NCBI GenBank assembly: GCA_036351435.1
Contig: JAZBPA010000417.1
Span: forward strand, 1 to 51,480
Origin: JAAUQA01 sp036351435
Lineage (GTDB): Bacteria; Pseudomonadota; Gammaproteobacteria; Competibacterales; Competibacteraceae
Reading direction: 5' to 3'
Length of the DNA: 51,480 nt
Shown: one piece after another, positions 17,327-27,900 of the stretch
How positions within the stretch are numbered: the first letter of the stretch is position 1
Layout of the letters: each line of letters begins with the position of its first letter
Program-made: the position numbers and the translations under genes
The notes under the pieces: model-generated
What the model was told of the DNA's origin: nothing
What the model saw: only the letters and a program-made list of their open reading frames with translations
Database searches by the model: none

Positions 17327-17336
17327 GGGGAAAAGT

Positions 17337-18878
17337 ATGCAACTCAATCCATCCGAAATCAGTGAACTGATTCGCAACCGCATCGCCAAGTTTGAGACGA
17401 TTGCCGAAGCCCGCACCGAAGGCACCATCGTCAGCTTGACCGATGGCATCGCCCGTATCCACGGGCTGGAAAACGCCATGCAGGGCGAAATGCTGGAATT
17501 TCCTGACAACACCTTCGGGTTAGCGCTGAATCTGGAGCGCGACTCGGTCGGTGCGGTTATTCTAGGGGACTATAAAAAGCTGTCGGAAGGCGATACGGTG
17601 CGGTGTACCGGTCGTATTCTGGAAGTACCTGTAGGCCCAGCCTTAGTGGGACGGGTGGTTAACGCCCTGGGGCAGCCGATTGACGGCAAAGGACCCATCC
17701 AAACCGAGCTGAGTTCGCCGATCGAAAAAATCGCGCCCGGCGTGATCGAGCGCCAATCGGTCAGTCAGCCCATGCAAACCGGTCTCAAGGCCATTGATGC
17801 CATGGTGCCCATCGGTCGCGGTCAGCGGGAATTGATCATCGGAGATCGGCAAACCGGTAAAACTGCGGTTGCTATCGACACCATCATCAATCAGAAGGGT
17901 ACTGGTGTCCTGTGTATTTATGTCGCTGTGGGCCAGAAAAACTCGTCCATCGCTGGCGTGGTGCGGAAACTGGAAGAATACGGCGCCATGGACCATACCA
18001 TCGTGGTGGCCGCTGGCGCGGCCGAATCCGCCGCCATGCAATACATTGCCCCCTACTCCGGTTGCGCGATGGGTGAATACTTCCGGGATCGCGGTGAGGA
18101 TGCGCTGATTATCTACGACGATTTGACCAAGCAAGCCTGGGCTTATCGGCAGGTATCACTGTTGCTGCGGCAACCGCCGGGACGCGAAGCCTACCCCGGT
18201 GATGTGTTCTACCTGCATTCTCGGTTGTTGGAGCGGGCTTCGCGGGTTAACGCTGCTGAAGTGGAGCGCTTGACTAACGGTGAAGTTAAAGGCCGCACCG
18301 GTTCGTTGACCGCATTGCCGATTATCGAGACGCAGGCCGGTGACGTATCCGCTTTCGTACCGACCAATGTGATTTCCATCACCGACGGCCAGATTTTCCT
18401 GGAAACTGACTTGTTCAACGCTAATATCCGCCCTGCGATCAATGCCGGCTTGTCGGTATCCCGAGTCGGTGGCGCCGCGCAGACTAAGATCGTTAAAAAG
18501 CTCGGTGGTGGTGTTCGTCTGGCACTTGCCCAATACCGGGAATTGGCAGCTTTCGCCCAATTTGCTTCCGATCTGGATGAGACCACTCGTCGGCAGTTGG
18601 AACGCGGTCAGCGGGTTACCGAGTTGATGAAGCAAAAACAGTATTCGCCACTCAGCATCGCTGAAATGGGTGTCTCGCTGTATGCCGTCGAACGGGGCTA
18701 CCTGGATGATTTGCCGTTAGATAAGATCGGCGATTTTGAAGCTGCCTTGTTGGCCTATATGCATTCCAATCAGGCGGAACTGATGAAGAAGATCAATGAA
18801 ACAGGCGACTTCAATGATGAAATCGACGCGGCGTTTAAAAAAGCTGTAGACGATTTCAAAGCGAATCACGCGTGGTAA
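17337..18878 (+). CDS. atpA: F0F1 ATP synthase subunit alpha
   Basis: The non-catalytic nucleotide-binding subunit of the F1 head. The P-loop is GDRQTGKTAVA, and the family block PAINAGLSVSRVGGAAQ is intact. The ATG at 17337 (MQLNPSEISELI), preceded by AAGGGG, gives the usual 513 residues; a longer frame opening inside atpH is not the real start. Confidence 0.97.
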   Translation: MQLNPSEISELIRNRIAKFETIAEARTEGTIVSLTDGIARIHGLENAMQGEMLEFPDNTFGLALNLERDSVGAVILGDYKKLSEGDTVRCTGRILEVPVGPALVGRVVNALGQPIDGKGPIQTELSSPIEKIAPGVIERQSVSQPMQTGLKAIDAMVPIGRGQRELIIGDRQTGKTAVAIDTIINQKGTGVLCIYVAVGQKNSSIAGVVRKLEEYGAMDHTIVVAAGAAESAAMQYIAPYSGCAMGEYFRDRGEDALIIYDDLTKQAWAYRQVSLLLRQPPGREAYPGDVFYLHSRLLERASRVNAAEVERLTNGEVKGRTGSLTALPIIETQAGDVSAFVPTNVISITDGQIFLETDLFNANIRPAINAGLSVSRVGGAAQTKIVKKLGGGVRLALAQYRELAAFAQFASDLDETTRRQLERGQRVTELMKQKQYSPLSIAEMGVSLYAVERGYLDDLPLDKIGDFEAALLAYMHSNQAELMKKINETGDFNDEIDAAFKKAVDDFKANHAW

Positions 18879-18890
18879 GCGGGTAATAAC

Positions 18891-19754
18891 ATGGCTGTCG
18901 GTAAAGAGATACGCAATAAAATTCGCAGTATCCAGAACACCCGCAAGATCACCAGCGCCATGGAAATGGTGGCTGCCAGCAAGATGCGGAAAGCACAGGA
19001 ACGCATGCGGGCAGCTCGCCCGTATGCTGATCGGATTCGCAAGGTTATTTCGCACTTGTCTTACTCGCATCCAGAATACCAGCATCCGTTCATGGTAGAG
19101 CGTCCGATCAAGCGGATCGGATATCTGGTGATTTCGTCTGATCGGGGTTTGTGTGGTGGCCTGAACAATAATCTATTCCGGATGTTAGTGCCGCACATGC
19201 GGCAATGGCATGAGCAGGGAGTAGAAATTGATCTATGCACGGTTGGCAAGAAAGCCAGCGGGTTCTTCAAACGCTTAGGCGGTAACATCGTTGCAGTGGT
19301 TCCTCAAGTCGGGGATTTAACCGACCCGGAAATCTTACGCGGTCCGGTTGCCGTGATGGTAGATGCTTTTGCGAAAGGCGAGATTGACCGGCTCTATATC
19401 GCGCGCAATGAATTCGTCAATACCATGGTGCAACGGCCTCAGGTATTGCAACTATTGCCGGGTGAAGCGGAAACCGAAGAGGGTATGAGCAAGCAGCTGT
19501 GGGACTATATTTACGAGCCCGATTCCAAAGAATTGCTGGATATGCTGCTGCTCCGTTACTTGGAAACCCGTGTCTACCGCGGTGTAGTAGAAAACATCGC
19601 CTGTGAAATGGCGGCGCGTATGGTCGCTATGAAGAGCGCTTCGGACAATGCCGGTACGCTGATTGATCAACTGCAGTTGGTTTATAACAAAGCCCGGCAG
19701 GCGGCGATCACCCAAGAGCTTTCCGAAATCGTAGCGGGCGCTGCGGCGGTATAA
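18891..19754 (+). CDS. atpG: F0F1 ATP synthase subunit gamma
   Basis: The central rotor shaft. It has the conserved N-terminal helix IRNKIRSIQNTRKITSAMEM, ISSDRGLCGGLNNNLF in the middle, and the C-terminal helix MKSASDNAGTLIDQLQLVYN ending in ITQELSEIVAGAAA. Length 287 is normal. Confidence 0.97.
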   Translation: MAVGKEIRNKIRSIQNTRKITSAMEMVAASKMRKAQERMRAARPYADRIRKVISHLSYSHPEYQHPFMVERPIKRIGYLVISSDRGLCGGLNNNLFRMLVPHMRQWHEQGVEIDLCTVGKKASGFFKRLGGNIVAVVPQVGDLTDPEILRGPVAVMVDAFAKGEIDRLYIARNEFVNTMVQRPQVLQLLPGEAETEEGMSKQLWDYIYEPDSKELLDMLLLRYLETRVYRGVVENIACEMAARMVAMKSASDNAGTLIDQLQLVYNKARQAAITQELSEIVAGAAAV

Positions 19755-19781
19755 ACGATTTAAAACAGGGGAATTGACCTC

Positions 19782-21161
19782 ATGAGTTCTGGATCTATCG
19801 TGCAAATCATCGGTGCTGTGGTGGACGTTGAGTTCCCACGCGGTTCGATCCCTAAGATCTATGACGCGCTGTTGGTAGAAGAAAGCGGCGTAACGCTGGA
19901 AGTCCAGCAACAATTAGGCGACGGCGTAGTTCGCACCATCGCTATGGGCGCATCTGACGGCCTCAGACGGAGTATGCCGGTGAGCAACACCGGCTCGCCG
20001 ATCTCAGTGCCGGTGGGTACCGGGACCTTGGGTCGAATCATGAATGTTCTGGGTGAGCCGGTCGATCATGGCGGCGACGTGGAAGCCCCGACTAAATGGC
20101 CTATTCATCGCTCACCACCGTCTTTCGAAGAGCAGTCCGGCGCGACCGAATTGTTAGAAACCGGTATCAAGGTCATTGATTTGTTATGTCCCTTCGCCAA
20201 AGGGGGCAAAATCGGCTTGTTCGGCGGCGCCGGGGTCGGCAAAACCGTCAACATGATGGAGCTGATCCGCAACATCGCCATTGAGCATTCCGGCTATTCG
20301 GTGTTTGCTGGGGTGGGTGAACGGACCCGGGAAGGGAACGACTTCTACCATGAAATGAAGGACTCCAACGTATTGGACAAGGTGGCGCTGGTTTATGGTC
20401 AGATGAATGAGCCGCCGGGCAATCGGCTGCGCGTCGGCCTGACCGGTTTGACTATGGCGGAATATTTCCGTGATGACGGCCGCGACGTGTTGTTGTTCAT
20501 CGATAATATTTATCGCTATACCTTGGCCGGCACCGAATGCTCCGCATTGTTGGGTCGTATGCCTTCAGCGGTGGGCTATCAGCCGACCTTGGCCGAGGAA
20601 ATGGGAGTATTGCAGGAACGCATTACCTCAACCCGCGCCGGTTCTATCACCTCGATTCAAGCCGTTTATGTTCCGGCGGACGATCTTACCGACCCCTCGC
20701 CAGCTACCACCTTCGCGCATTTGGATGCGACCGTGGTGTTATCGCGGCAAATCGCTGAATTGGGTATTTATCCGGCGGTGGATCCCTTGGATTCTACCTC
20801 GCGTCAGCTTGATCCACTGGTTATCGGGCAGGAACATTACGACACGGCTCGTGCTGTGCAGGGTGCCTTGCAGCGGTATAAAGAGTTGCGCGACATCATT
20901 GCCATTCTGGGCATGGATGAGCTGTCCGAGGAAGACAAGCTGATGGTGGCGAGAGCACGTAAGATTCAGCGTTTTCTGTCGCAGCCGTTCTTCGTCGCCG
21001 AAGTGTTTACTGGTTCAGACGGTAAGTACGTCTCTCTGAAAGACACCATATCGGGCTTCCAAGGCATTATCAAAGGTGAATACGATCACCTGCCCGAACA
21101 AGCGTTTTACATGGTCGGCGGCATCGAGGAAGCAGTAGAAAAAGCCCAGTCCATGAAATGA
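19782..21161 (+). CDS. atpD: F0F1 ATP synthase subunit beta
   Basis: The catalytic subunit of the F1 head. The P-loop is GGAGVGKTVNMMELI, the catalytic Glu lies in GVGERTREGNDFYHEM, and the family signature is PAVDPLDSTSRQLDPLV. Length 459 equals that of E. coli within one residue. RBS AGGGGAATT precedes the ATG. Confidence 0.98.
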   Translation: MSSGSIVQIIGAVVDVEFPRGSIPKIYDALLVEESGVTLEVQQQLGDGVVRTIAMGASDGLRRSMPVSNTGSPISVPVGTGTLGRIMNVLGEPVDHGGDVEAPTKWPIHRSPPSFEEQSGATELLETGIKVIDLLCPFAKGGKIGLFGGAGVGKTVNMMELIRNIAIEHSGYSVFAGVGERTREGNDFYHEMKDSNVLDKVALVYGQMNEPPGNRLRVGLTGLTMAEYFRDDGRDVLLFIDNIYRYTLAGTECSALLGRMPSAVGYQPTLAEEMGVLQERITSTRAGSITSIQAVYVPADDLTDPSPATTFAHLDATVVLSRQIAELGIYPAVDPLDSTSRQLDPLVIGQEHYDTARAVQGALQRYKELRDIIAILGMDELSEEDKLMVARARKIQRFLSQPFFVAEVFTGSDGKYVSLKDTISGFQGIIKGEYDHLPEQAFYMVGGIEEAVEKAQSMK

Positions 21162-21166
21162 CACAG

Positions 21167-21185
21167 GGCTTCCACGACAGAAGCC
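21167..21185 (+). other. Small hairpin between atpD and atpC
   Basis: GGCTTC at 21167-21172 pairs with GAAGCC at 21180-21185 across a 7-nt loop, just after the atpD stop. No T tract follows, so it is more likely an mRNA processing or attenuating stem than a full terminator. Confidence 0.4.
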
Positions 21186-21218
21186 ACCGTATAAAACAAA
21201 CTTGAGCGGAATAATGTT

Positions 21219-21647
21219 ATGGCAATGACCATGCACGTGGACATCGTCAGTACGGAAAAAGAGATTTTCTCCGGCCCGGCAGAAATGATGTCGGCTACCG
21301 GGGTGCTGGGCGAGTTGGGTATTTTGCCTCGCCACAGCCAGTTACTGACGCGGCTGCGACCCGGACAGGTCAGGCTTAAAGTGCCTGACAATGACGAGGA
21401 GCAGGTATTCTATATCTCCGGCGGTTTGTTGGAAGTTCAGCCGCACGTCGTAACCGTGCTTGCCGATACCGCGGAGCGCGCCAGAGATTTGGACGAAGCA
21501 GCGGCGGTAGCGGCCAAACAACATGCCGAACAACTCATGTCCGAGCGCAATACCGATTTCGAATACGCCAAAGCCCAGGCCGAAATGGCTAAGGCTATTG
21601 CTCAGTTGCAGGCCATCGAGCGATTGCGCAAACAGCTGAGGAAATAA
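21219..21647 (+). CDS. atpC: F0F1 ATP synthase subunit epsilon
   Basis: A rotor and inhibitory subunit of F1. The N-terminal beta domain begins MHVDIVSTEKEIFSGPAEM and includes GELGILPRHSQLLTRL and VFYISGGLLEVQPHVVTVLA; a C-terminal helical hairpin rich in Ala and Glu follows. Length 142. Last gene of the atp operon, followed 23 bp later by glmU. Confidence 0.96.
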   Translation: MAMTMHVDIVSTEKEIFSGPAEMMSATGVLGELGILPRHSQLLTRLRPGQVRLKVPDNDEEQVFYISGGLLEVQPHVVTVLADTAERARDLDEAAAVAAKQHAEQLMSERNTDFEYAKAQAEMAKAIAQLQAIERLRKQLRK

Positions 21648-21670
21648 TTCCACCGGCTCCCGTAAAACTG

Positions 21671-23059
21671 ATGACGTCTCTCTCGGTCATCGTGCTGGCT
21701 GCCGGTAAGGGCAAGCGCATGGTATCGGACCAGCCCAAGGTCCTCCATCGCATTGGCGGCAAACCTTTGCTTAGCCATGTATTGGCTACCGCCGGTGAAT
21801 TAGACGCTGAGCAATGCGTGGTGGTCTACGGTCACGGCGGGGAAGCGGTCAAAACCGTTTGTTCCATAGCAGAACCTGTCATTTGGGTGGAACAAACGGA
21901 GCAATTAGGCACCGGCCACGCGGTTGCGCAAACATTACCTTCACTCCCTCCTCAAAGCATAGCGCTGGTGTTATATGGCGATGTGCCGTTAATCCGTCAG
22001 CAAACCCTGCAACCCTTAATCATCAGTGCCGAACAGGGTCATCTTGCGGTATTGACGGCTGAATTAGCTGATCCAACAGGCTATGGTCGAATCGTACGGG
22101 ATTCTACTGGACGCGTTGAACGCATCGTTGAAGAAAAAGACGCTGAGCCTGAGCAACTGGCCATTGCTGAAATCAATACCGGCATCCTTGCTGTTCCAAC
22201 TCAAGCCTTATCACGTTGGGTACAACAGCTTGATAATGGCAATGCGCAGGGCGAATACTACCTGACCGATGTGATTGCTATGGCAGTCGCCGAAGGCGTT
22301 GCGGTAGAAGCTTTTCCTGCTCCCGACCCGAAAGAAGTCCAAGGCATTAACGACCGCGCTCAATTAGCTCGCTCGGAGCGTTATTTTCAGCACCGCCAAA
22401 CTCAGGCTTTGCTAAAACAGGGAGTGACTTTGTTGGATCCGGCGCGGGTGGATATTCGCGGTGATGTGACCATCGGCAAGGATGTCGTCATTGATATTGA
22501 TGTCATTCTAGAAGGTGAGGTGCACTTGGGTGACGGAGTCACCATCGGCCCCTACACGCTGATTCGCGATGCTGTTGTGGGCGAACACACTGAAGTCCTG
22601 TCTCACTGTCATATAGAAGACGCCCGGATTGGCAAGCGCGTCCAAATCGGGCCGTATGCTCGTTTACGGCCTGCGACCGATCTGGCCGATGAAGCAAAAG
22701 TCGGCAATTTTGTGGAGATCAAAAAAGCCCGGGTCGGCCATGGTTCTAAGGTCAATCATTTGACTTACATCGGCGACAGCGAGATCGGTGCCGGGGTGAA
22801 CGTGGGTGCCGGCACAATCACTTGCAATTACGATGGTGCCAACAAACATAAAACCATTATCGAAGACCACGTCTTCATCGGTTCCAATGTCGCCCTAGTA
22901 GCCCCCGTACGGGTCGGCGAAGGCGCCACCGTCGGTGCCGGTTCAACCATTAGCAAGGATATTCCTGCCGGCAACCTGGGAGTGACCCGGTCGTCGCAGA
23001 GACTTTTGAAGGACTGGCAACGTCCCGTCAAACGCAACACACCATCGGGCTCTACCTAA
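21671..23059 (+). CDS. glmU: Bifunctional N-acetylglucosamine-1-phosphate uridyltransferase / glucosamine-1-phosphate acetyltransferase
   Basis: Makes UDP-GlcNAc for peptidoglycan and LPS. The N-terminal pyrophosphorylase domain has LAAGKGKRM, QLGTGHAVAQ and YGDVPLI. From about residue 250 a left-handed beta helix of hexapeptide repeats carries the acetyltransferase, with YARLRPATDL, GNFVEIKKARVG, NHLTYIGD and ITCNYDGANKHKT. Length 462. The position after the atp operon is common in gammaproteobacteria and may allow read-through. Confidence 0.97.
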   Translation: MTSLSVIVLAAGKGKRMVSDQPKVLHRIGGKPLLSHVLATAGELDAEQCVVVYGHGGEAVKTVCSIAEPVIWVEQTEQLGTGHAVAQTLPSLPPQSIALVLYGDVPLIRQQTLQPLIISAEQGHLAVLTAELADPTGYGRIVRDSTGRVERIVEEKDAEPEQLAIAEINTGILAVPTQALSRWVQQLDNGNAQGEYYLTDVIAMAVAEGVAVEAFPAPDPKEVQGINDRAQLARSERYFQHRQTQALLKQGVTLLDPARVDIRGDVTIGKDVVIDIDVILEGEVHLGDGVTIGPYTLIRDAVVGEHTEVLSHCHIEDARIGKRVQIGPYARLRPATDLADEAKVGNFVEIKKARVGHGSKVNHLTYIGDSEIGAGVNVGAGTITCNYDGANKHKTIIEDHVFIGSNVALVAPVRVGEGATVGAGSTISKDIPAGNLGVTRSSQRLLKDWQRPVKRNTPSGST

Positions 23060-23098
23060 CCTATCTCAGTCTGCTGGGATAAGCCGTTGAGTTAGCGG

Positions 23099-24259
23099 AT
23101 GATGACACTACCCAACTATCGCGACGGCAATTTGGTGAACTTGATGAGTTCGCTGGCTAGCGGTTTGGGTAGAAAGCCGGGATTGTATGAACCCCTTTCC
23201 TTACTTCCGCCTGCCACCGTGGCTAGCGCCAAACATGTCGTGCTACTGGTGCTTGACGGTTTGGGTTACAACTACCTGAAACGGCATGCTCAAGCGTTTA
23301 AGCCGTTTTTGCAAGGGCATCTGACGTCGGTTTTCCCGACCAGCACCGCACCCGCTATTACCACACTGTTGACCGGAGTTGCACCGCAACAACATGGAGT
23401 AACCGGCTGGTTCATGAATCTCAAGGAGCTGGGCTCGGTCGCTTTAATTTTGCCGTTTCGTCCCCGCTGGGGGACGGTTTCCTTAACTAGCAGCGCAAAT
23501 CAGATTGATGAGTTAATTGCCGCTCCTCCGCTCTGCAACAGCTTGGGAGTCCGTTGTCACTTTGTTATTCATGAAGACTTGCGGGATTCACCATACAGCG
23601 TAGCCGGGGCCGGGCGCGCTCACCGGCATGGCTATCAAGACCTGGCGGGATATTTTAAGGCAATCCGCAACACTATTGCTGAGCAAGGCAGCGAACGCAG
23701 TTACACTTACGCGTACTGGCCTATGCTGGATTTTCTAGCCCATCGGCATGGGATTGACAGCAATACCGTCAAAACACATTTCCAGGACTTGGAACAGGGA
23801 TTTGTCATGCTGAGAGAAGCGCTGTGCGGAACGGATTCCCTGCTAGTCGTTACCGCAGATCATGGATTTATCGATACTGCTTCCCGCTACAAAATTCGGC
23901 TGGAAGATCATCCTGAATGGATGTCGTGTCTTGCTGCGCCCCTCTGCGGCGAGCCCAGAGTCGCGTACTGTTACGTCCGTGCCAACAAATCCGCAGACTT
24001 CGAACGTTACATGCACGGTCAGTTGAGTCATGCGTGTACCTGTTATCCGAGTGAGGAGTTAGTTAGTCAGGGATGGTTCGGCGAAGGGGAACCTGATCCA
24101 CGACTGTTGGCGCGGATCGGTGATTATGTGCTGGTCACCAAAGAGCGTTATGTCATCAAAGACACGCTTCCAGGTGAAGGGTTTTGGAACGATATCGGGG
24201 TACACGGTGGGATTAGCGCGGATGAAATGTTGGTGCCGTTACTCTATAGCTTCTGCTGA
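23099..24259 (+). CDS. Alkaline phosphatase superfamily phosphodiesterase / nucleotide pyrophosphatase-like enzyme
   Basis: A 386-residue metal-dependent hydrolase of the type I phosphodiesterase group. The superfamily's metal ligands and nucleophile are visible: LLVLDGLGYNYL (first metal Asp), FPTSTAPAITTLLTG (Thr nucleophile), YWPMLDFLAHRHG (second-site Asp/His), VVTADHGF (Asp-His pair) and GVHGGISADEM (last His). There is no signal peptide, so a cytoplasmic location is likely. The substrate is unknown; nucleotide or phospholipid head group esters are possible. ATG at 23099, with a second ATG right after. Confidence 0.85.
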   Translation: MMTLPNYRDGNLVNLMSSLASGLGRKPGLYEPLSLLPPATVASAKHVVLLVLDGLGYNYLKRHAQAFKPFLQGHLTSVFPTSTAPAITTLLTGVAPQQHGVTGWFMNLKELGSVALILPFRPRWGTVSLTSSANQIDELIAAPPLCNSLGVRCHFVIHEDLRDSPYSVAGAGRAHRHGYQDLAGYFKAIRNTIAEQGSERSYTYAYWPMLDFLAHRHGIDSNTVKTHFQDLEQGFVMLREALCGTDSLLVVTADHGFIDTASRYKIRLEDHPEWMSCLAAPLCGEPRVAYCYVRANKSADFERYMHGQLSHACTCYPSEELVSQGWFGEGEPDPRLLARIGDYVLVTKERYVIKDTLPGEGFWNDIGVHGGISADEMLVPLLYSFC

Positions 24260-24330
24260 GCCCGATACATCAAGCGCTTTAAGCGAGTAAGACCGGGAAA
24301 CTTAGCATCCCACTATGGTCATATTTGGTC

Positions 24331-24957
24331 ATGCATAGTGCGTCTTCTCCCCAGCTATGGAGTTGTCACTGCTGTGGCTTGATACAGACTTTGCCGTCCG
24401 TGCCACCGGGTTATCAAGCCATTTGTCAACGCTGTCGGACAGTGTTGCGACAGCCCGATACCACCCTAGCCGCCTGGACCAAGGTGTTGGCTATTTCAGC
24501 GCTCATGTTTTACCCCCCTGCTTTGTTGCTGCCCATGCTGCGTATTGAACAGTTCGGCCACACGCAAGAAGCCGGTTTATTGGCGGGGGTCGGCACGTTG
24601 TGGGAACAAGGACATTGGTTTATAGGCACTGTAGTATTGCTGTTTTCAATCGCGTTACCCCCATTAAAACTTATCGCGCTGTGGTTGTTATCCACCCCTG
24701 CGATAATTTCACGCCAACATCATCGCGCTTTGCTTTATCATTTGGTAGAACTTTTGGGCCGTTGGGGGATGTTAGACGTCATGTTAGTCGCGGTTCTAGT
24801 CGCTTTCGTCAAGCTGGGGGACATGATTGCTATCCAACCCGGCAGTGGTCTATTGGCCTTCGCTATCATGGTCTTGCTGAGCCTACTGGCAAGCGTTACT
24901 TTTAATCCGACCTTGTTATGGGACGCTGGCGGTGATGGATCCAAAAACGCGCTTTAA
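24331..24957 (+). CDS. PqiA-family inner membrane protein
   Basis: A 208-residue protein with a cytoplasmic N-terminal zinc-ribbon-like stretch (CHCCGLIQ and CQRCRTVL, two CxxC pairs) followed by four membrane segments, with the PqiA family turn SALMFYPPALLLPMLRIE and IALPPLKLIALWLL. PqiA proteins work with MCE proteins (PqiB) in lipid transport across the envelope, but no MCE gene is near. The ATG at 24331 is taken. The end overlaps the start of the next gene by 23 bp, so they are probably co-transcribed. Confidence 0.85.
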   Translation: MHSASSPQLWSCHCCGLIQTLPSVPPGYQAICQRCRTVLRQPDTTLAAWTKVLAISALMFYPPALLLPMLRIEQFGHTQEAGLLAGVGTLWEQGHWFIGTVVLLFSIALPPLKLIALWLLSTPAIISRQHHRALLYHLVELLGRWGMLDVMLVAVLVAFVKLGDMIAIQPGSGLLAFAIMVLLSLLASVTFNPTLLWDAGGDGSKNAL

Positions 24958-27900
24958 ACAACTACAAGATATTTATACCGCAGGTTATGTCGATACTGCG
25001 GAATTCAACGAGCTGAGAGCGGCATTACTCAATCTGCTGCATGGTGCCAAAACGCCTACTGATCGTTCTTCCGTAGCCAATGCAGGGGAAGAAATAGTTC
25101 CCACTAGCGAGCTATGGCTATTGGAACGAAGTTTGGAGATCGGCCCGCCGCAGAATCGTCTGCGATTGATGCGGCAATTGGGCGACGGTGGAACGACTTA
25201 CCAAACTTGGTTGGGGGATAGCCTGGTCGGTAGTGAGCCGGAACGTTACAGAGCGCTGAGAATCGTTGCTCCATCCAGCGCCATCTTGGCTGAAAACAAG
25301 GTAAAAAAGCCGGGCAAGGGCTTGTCCCCATTGCAGGCCTGGGCCATTCGTTTCAAGACCCGCGTTGAGATCGTTACCCATTTACAGCATCCCAACATTG
25401 CCCCAACTTTCGGTTGGGGGCAGGATTCCCAGGGTTGGCTGTTTTCCGAAAGCGAGTATATTGATCATCGCGCCAGTCTGAGCTTTGAAAAACTGCTGAT
25501 CCAGGAGGGTAGGCCCGGCTTGAGCTGGAAGCGGGCGCTGGAACTTATTCGTCCTGTGGTAGAGGCGCTCAATTACGCCCAACGCACTCATCGTCTGGCT
25601 CATCATCATCTAAACGCGGGGAATGTTTTCCTCACCGAAGACAGCACCGTCAAAGTGGTGGATTTCGGTTTGCTCTACCAGCCTTTGGATGAGGAAGCAG
25701 TACCGTCAATACTGGATGACGAACCCACTCAGAATCCTGGGTCGGCTACTGCTGGCCAAATGCGTTTCAAGCGCGACGTCAGCGCCCTAGCAATCCTGTT
25801 GTATCGCCTGTTTAGCGGTAAAGCTTGGCCCGCAGAAACGCCCCTAGATAAGCTGAAAAAACCTGCTGAGTTAAATGATGCCGCTTGGTTTGTATTGCAA
25901 CAGGCGTTGGTTTACCAAAGTGATTCTTGCCCCTCCAGTGCCAATGAATTATTACAACGCTTGGAATCAGCCAAAGCAATTATTAACGTGCTTGAGGATA
26001 AGCAGCCCGATTCCTCAATGGTTGATTTTGATCAGAATGCTGAGCGATTTGATGATGAAGAGGATCAAGAAGAGTCTTTCGCCAATTTTTTAGATCGCTT
26101 GCAAGGTGGGTTAACCATTGGCCCGGCCGAACGCCGTTTTCGGATACTACGCAAACTGGGAGATAGCGGCCGCGTTTGGTTGGCCAGCGAACAACGCGAT
26201 CGGAACAAACGTGATAGGCAGGATAGACAATACAAAGCGCTGAAGATTTTTGCTCCCCATTCAGCCGAAGAACTACAAAATCGTTCCAGTTCCCCCCGGA
26301 AAAACAGCACTATATCCCGCGTTGAATTGCTTAATCTGCGTGCTGCGCTGGTTCGGTTACGCGCCAAAGCGGAAGTGTCCGCATTATTAACCCATCCGAA
26401 CATCATTAAGCTCTATGGTTGGCGTCAGGGCAAAGACGGTTGGCCCTTCGTAGAAATGGATTACCTGGACAATCGGTCTGGACGCGATTTGCAGCAGTAT
26501 CTCCAACAAGAGGGGCCTTGCAGTTGGGAACAGGCGCTGCAGCTACTCCGGCCCATTGCCGCCGCACTGGATTATGCCCATCAAAAACACCGTCTAGCGC
26601 ATCGTAACTTGAAACCAACTAATGTGTTTGTCACTCATGAGTTGGAAGTTAAGCTGATGGATTTCGGTTTGACTTATCAGCCGCGTGAGTTGCGAGAAGC
26701 GATGCGCTCTCGGATTACTGATGACCTGAGTCAGGACTCCAGCCTGGATGGTGCATCAGGGACCACAGTATTTAAACAGGACGTAGGTGCCTTAGCCACA
26801 TTAGCGTATGAAATGCTGACCGGTAAGGCACCGTATACGGATGAATCTCTGTTGGGGCGCGATCCGCATACCTGGCCGATCATGGTGACTGCTCAAGCGG
26901 AAGATGGCACAGCACGGAAAACAGCGCTGGAACCCGAAAAACCCGCGGAGTTGGACGAAGCAGCTTGGCAAATACTCTACCGGAGCATGAACTTTCATGA
27001 CGCAAGCTGCCCCGACAGCGCCGGAGAGTTGTTACAACGTTTGGAAGGGGCGCAGACACCGCAGGGCCGAAAACGCAAGACCGGCAAGCTGTGGTTGACC
27101 GCTGTCCCAGTAGTGCTGTTACTTGGAGTTTCCAGTTATTTGCTCTATCAGTGGTACACAGCGCGAATAATCTATGATGGCTCAACAACCACGGAAACAC
27201 TTGCGGCGCAGGGCGATTCCACTCCCACAGAAGTCAGCAGCACTCAGGAGTCGGTAGCAGCGCAAAGCGATTCGCCGGACCAGCGAGCATATGATGCGGC
27301 CCAACGGATGAATACTTTACAGGGCTATCGGATTTATCTGCAACGGTGCCCGGATTGTGAATACCGCAGCGAGGCCGAAGCAGCCATTGTCCGGTTACAG
27401 CGGCAAACCGAACTTAATGCCTTGCAGCGTCGTTTCGAGGAACACTTGACGGCGTGGCAACAGGGTGAAGGTGAGCGTCGCGACCGGGCGGCGCTAGAGG
27501 TATTGAGCCAATTAGCCAAGCAGGATCCACAAGCACCTCTAATCGTACAGGGGCGTCGGCAGATAGCTCTCAGCTATGCCCAAAAGGCCCAAGTTGCTTT
27601 GACAGAAGGGCGTTTAACCGACGCGCAAGCATGGCTACAAGCCGGCCAAGCGCTGCTGCCGGATTTGCCTGAACTGGCGTCTTTACCAGACGATATCGCC
27701 GCAGCACGGGCGCAAATACAGGATAAGGCCCTGTATCAGCAGGCCCAAACGCTGAACACTCGCCAAGCTTACCTCGATTATCTAGCAGGTTGCGGCTCGG
27801 TATGCACGCATCGTGAAGCAACCGAGAAGGCGCTTGACGCGCTTATGTTGGAACCGCCATCAACGGCTAATCCGGTATTTCGCGACCGTCTCAAGACCGG

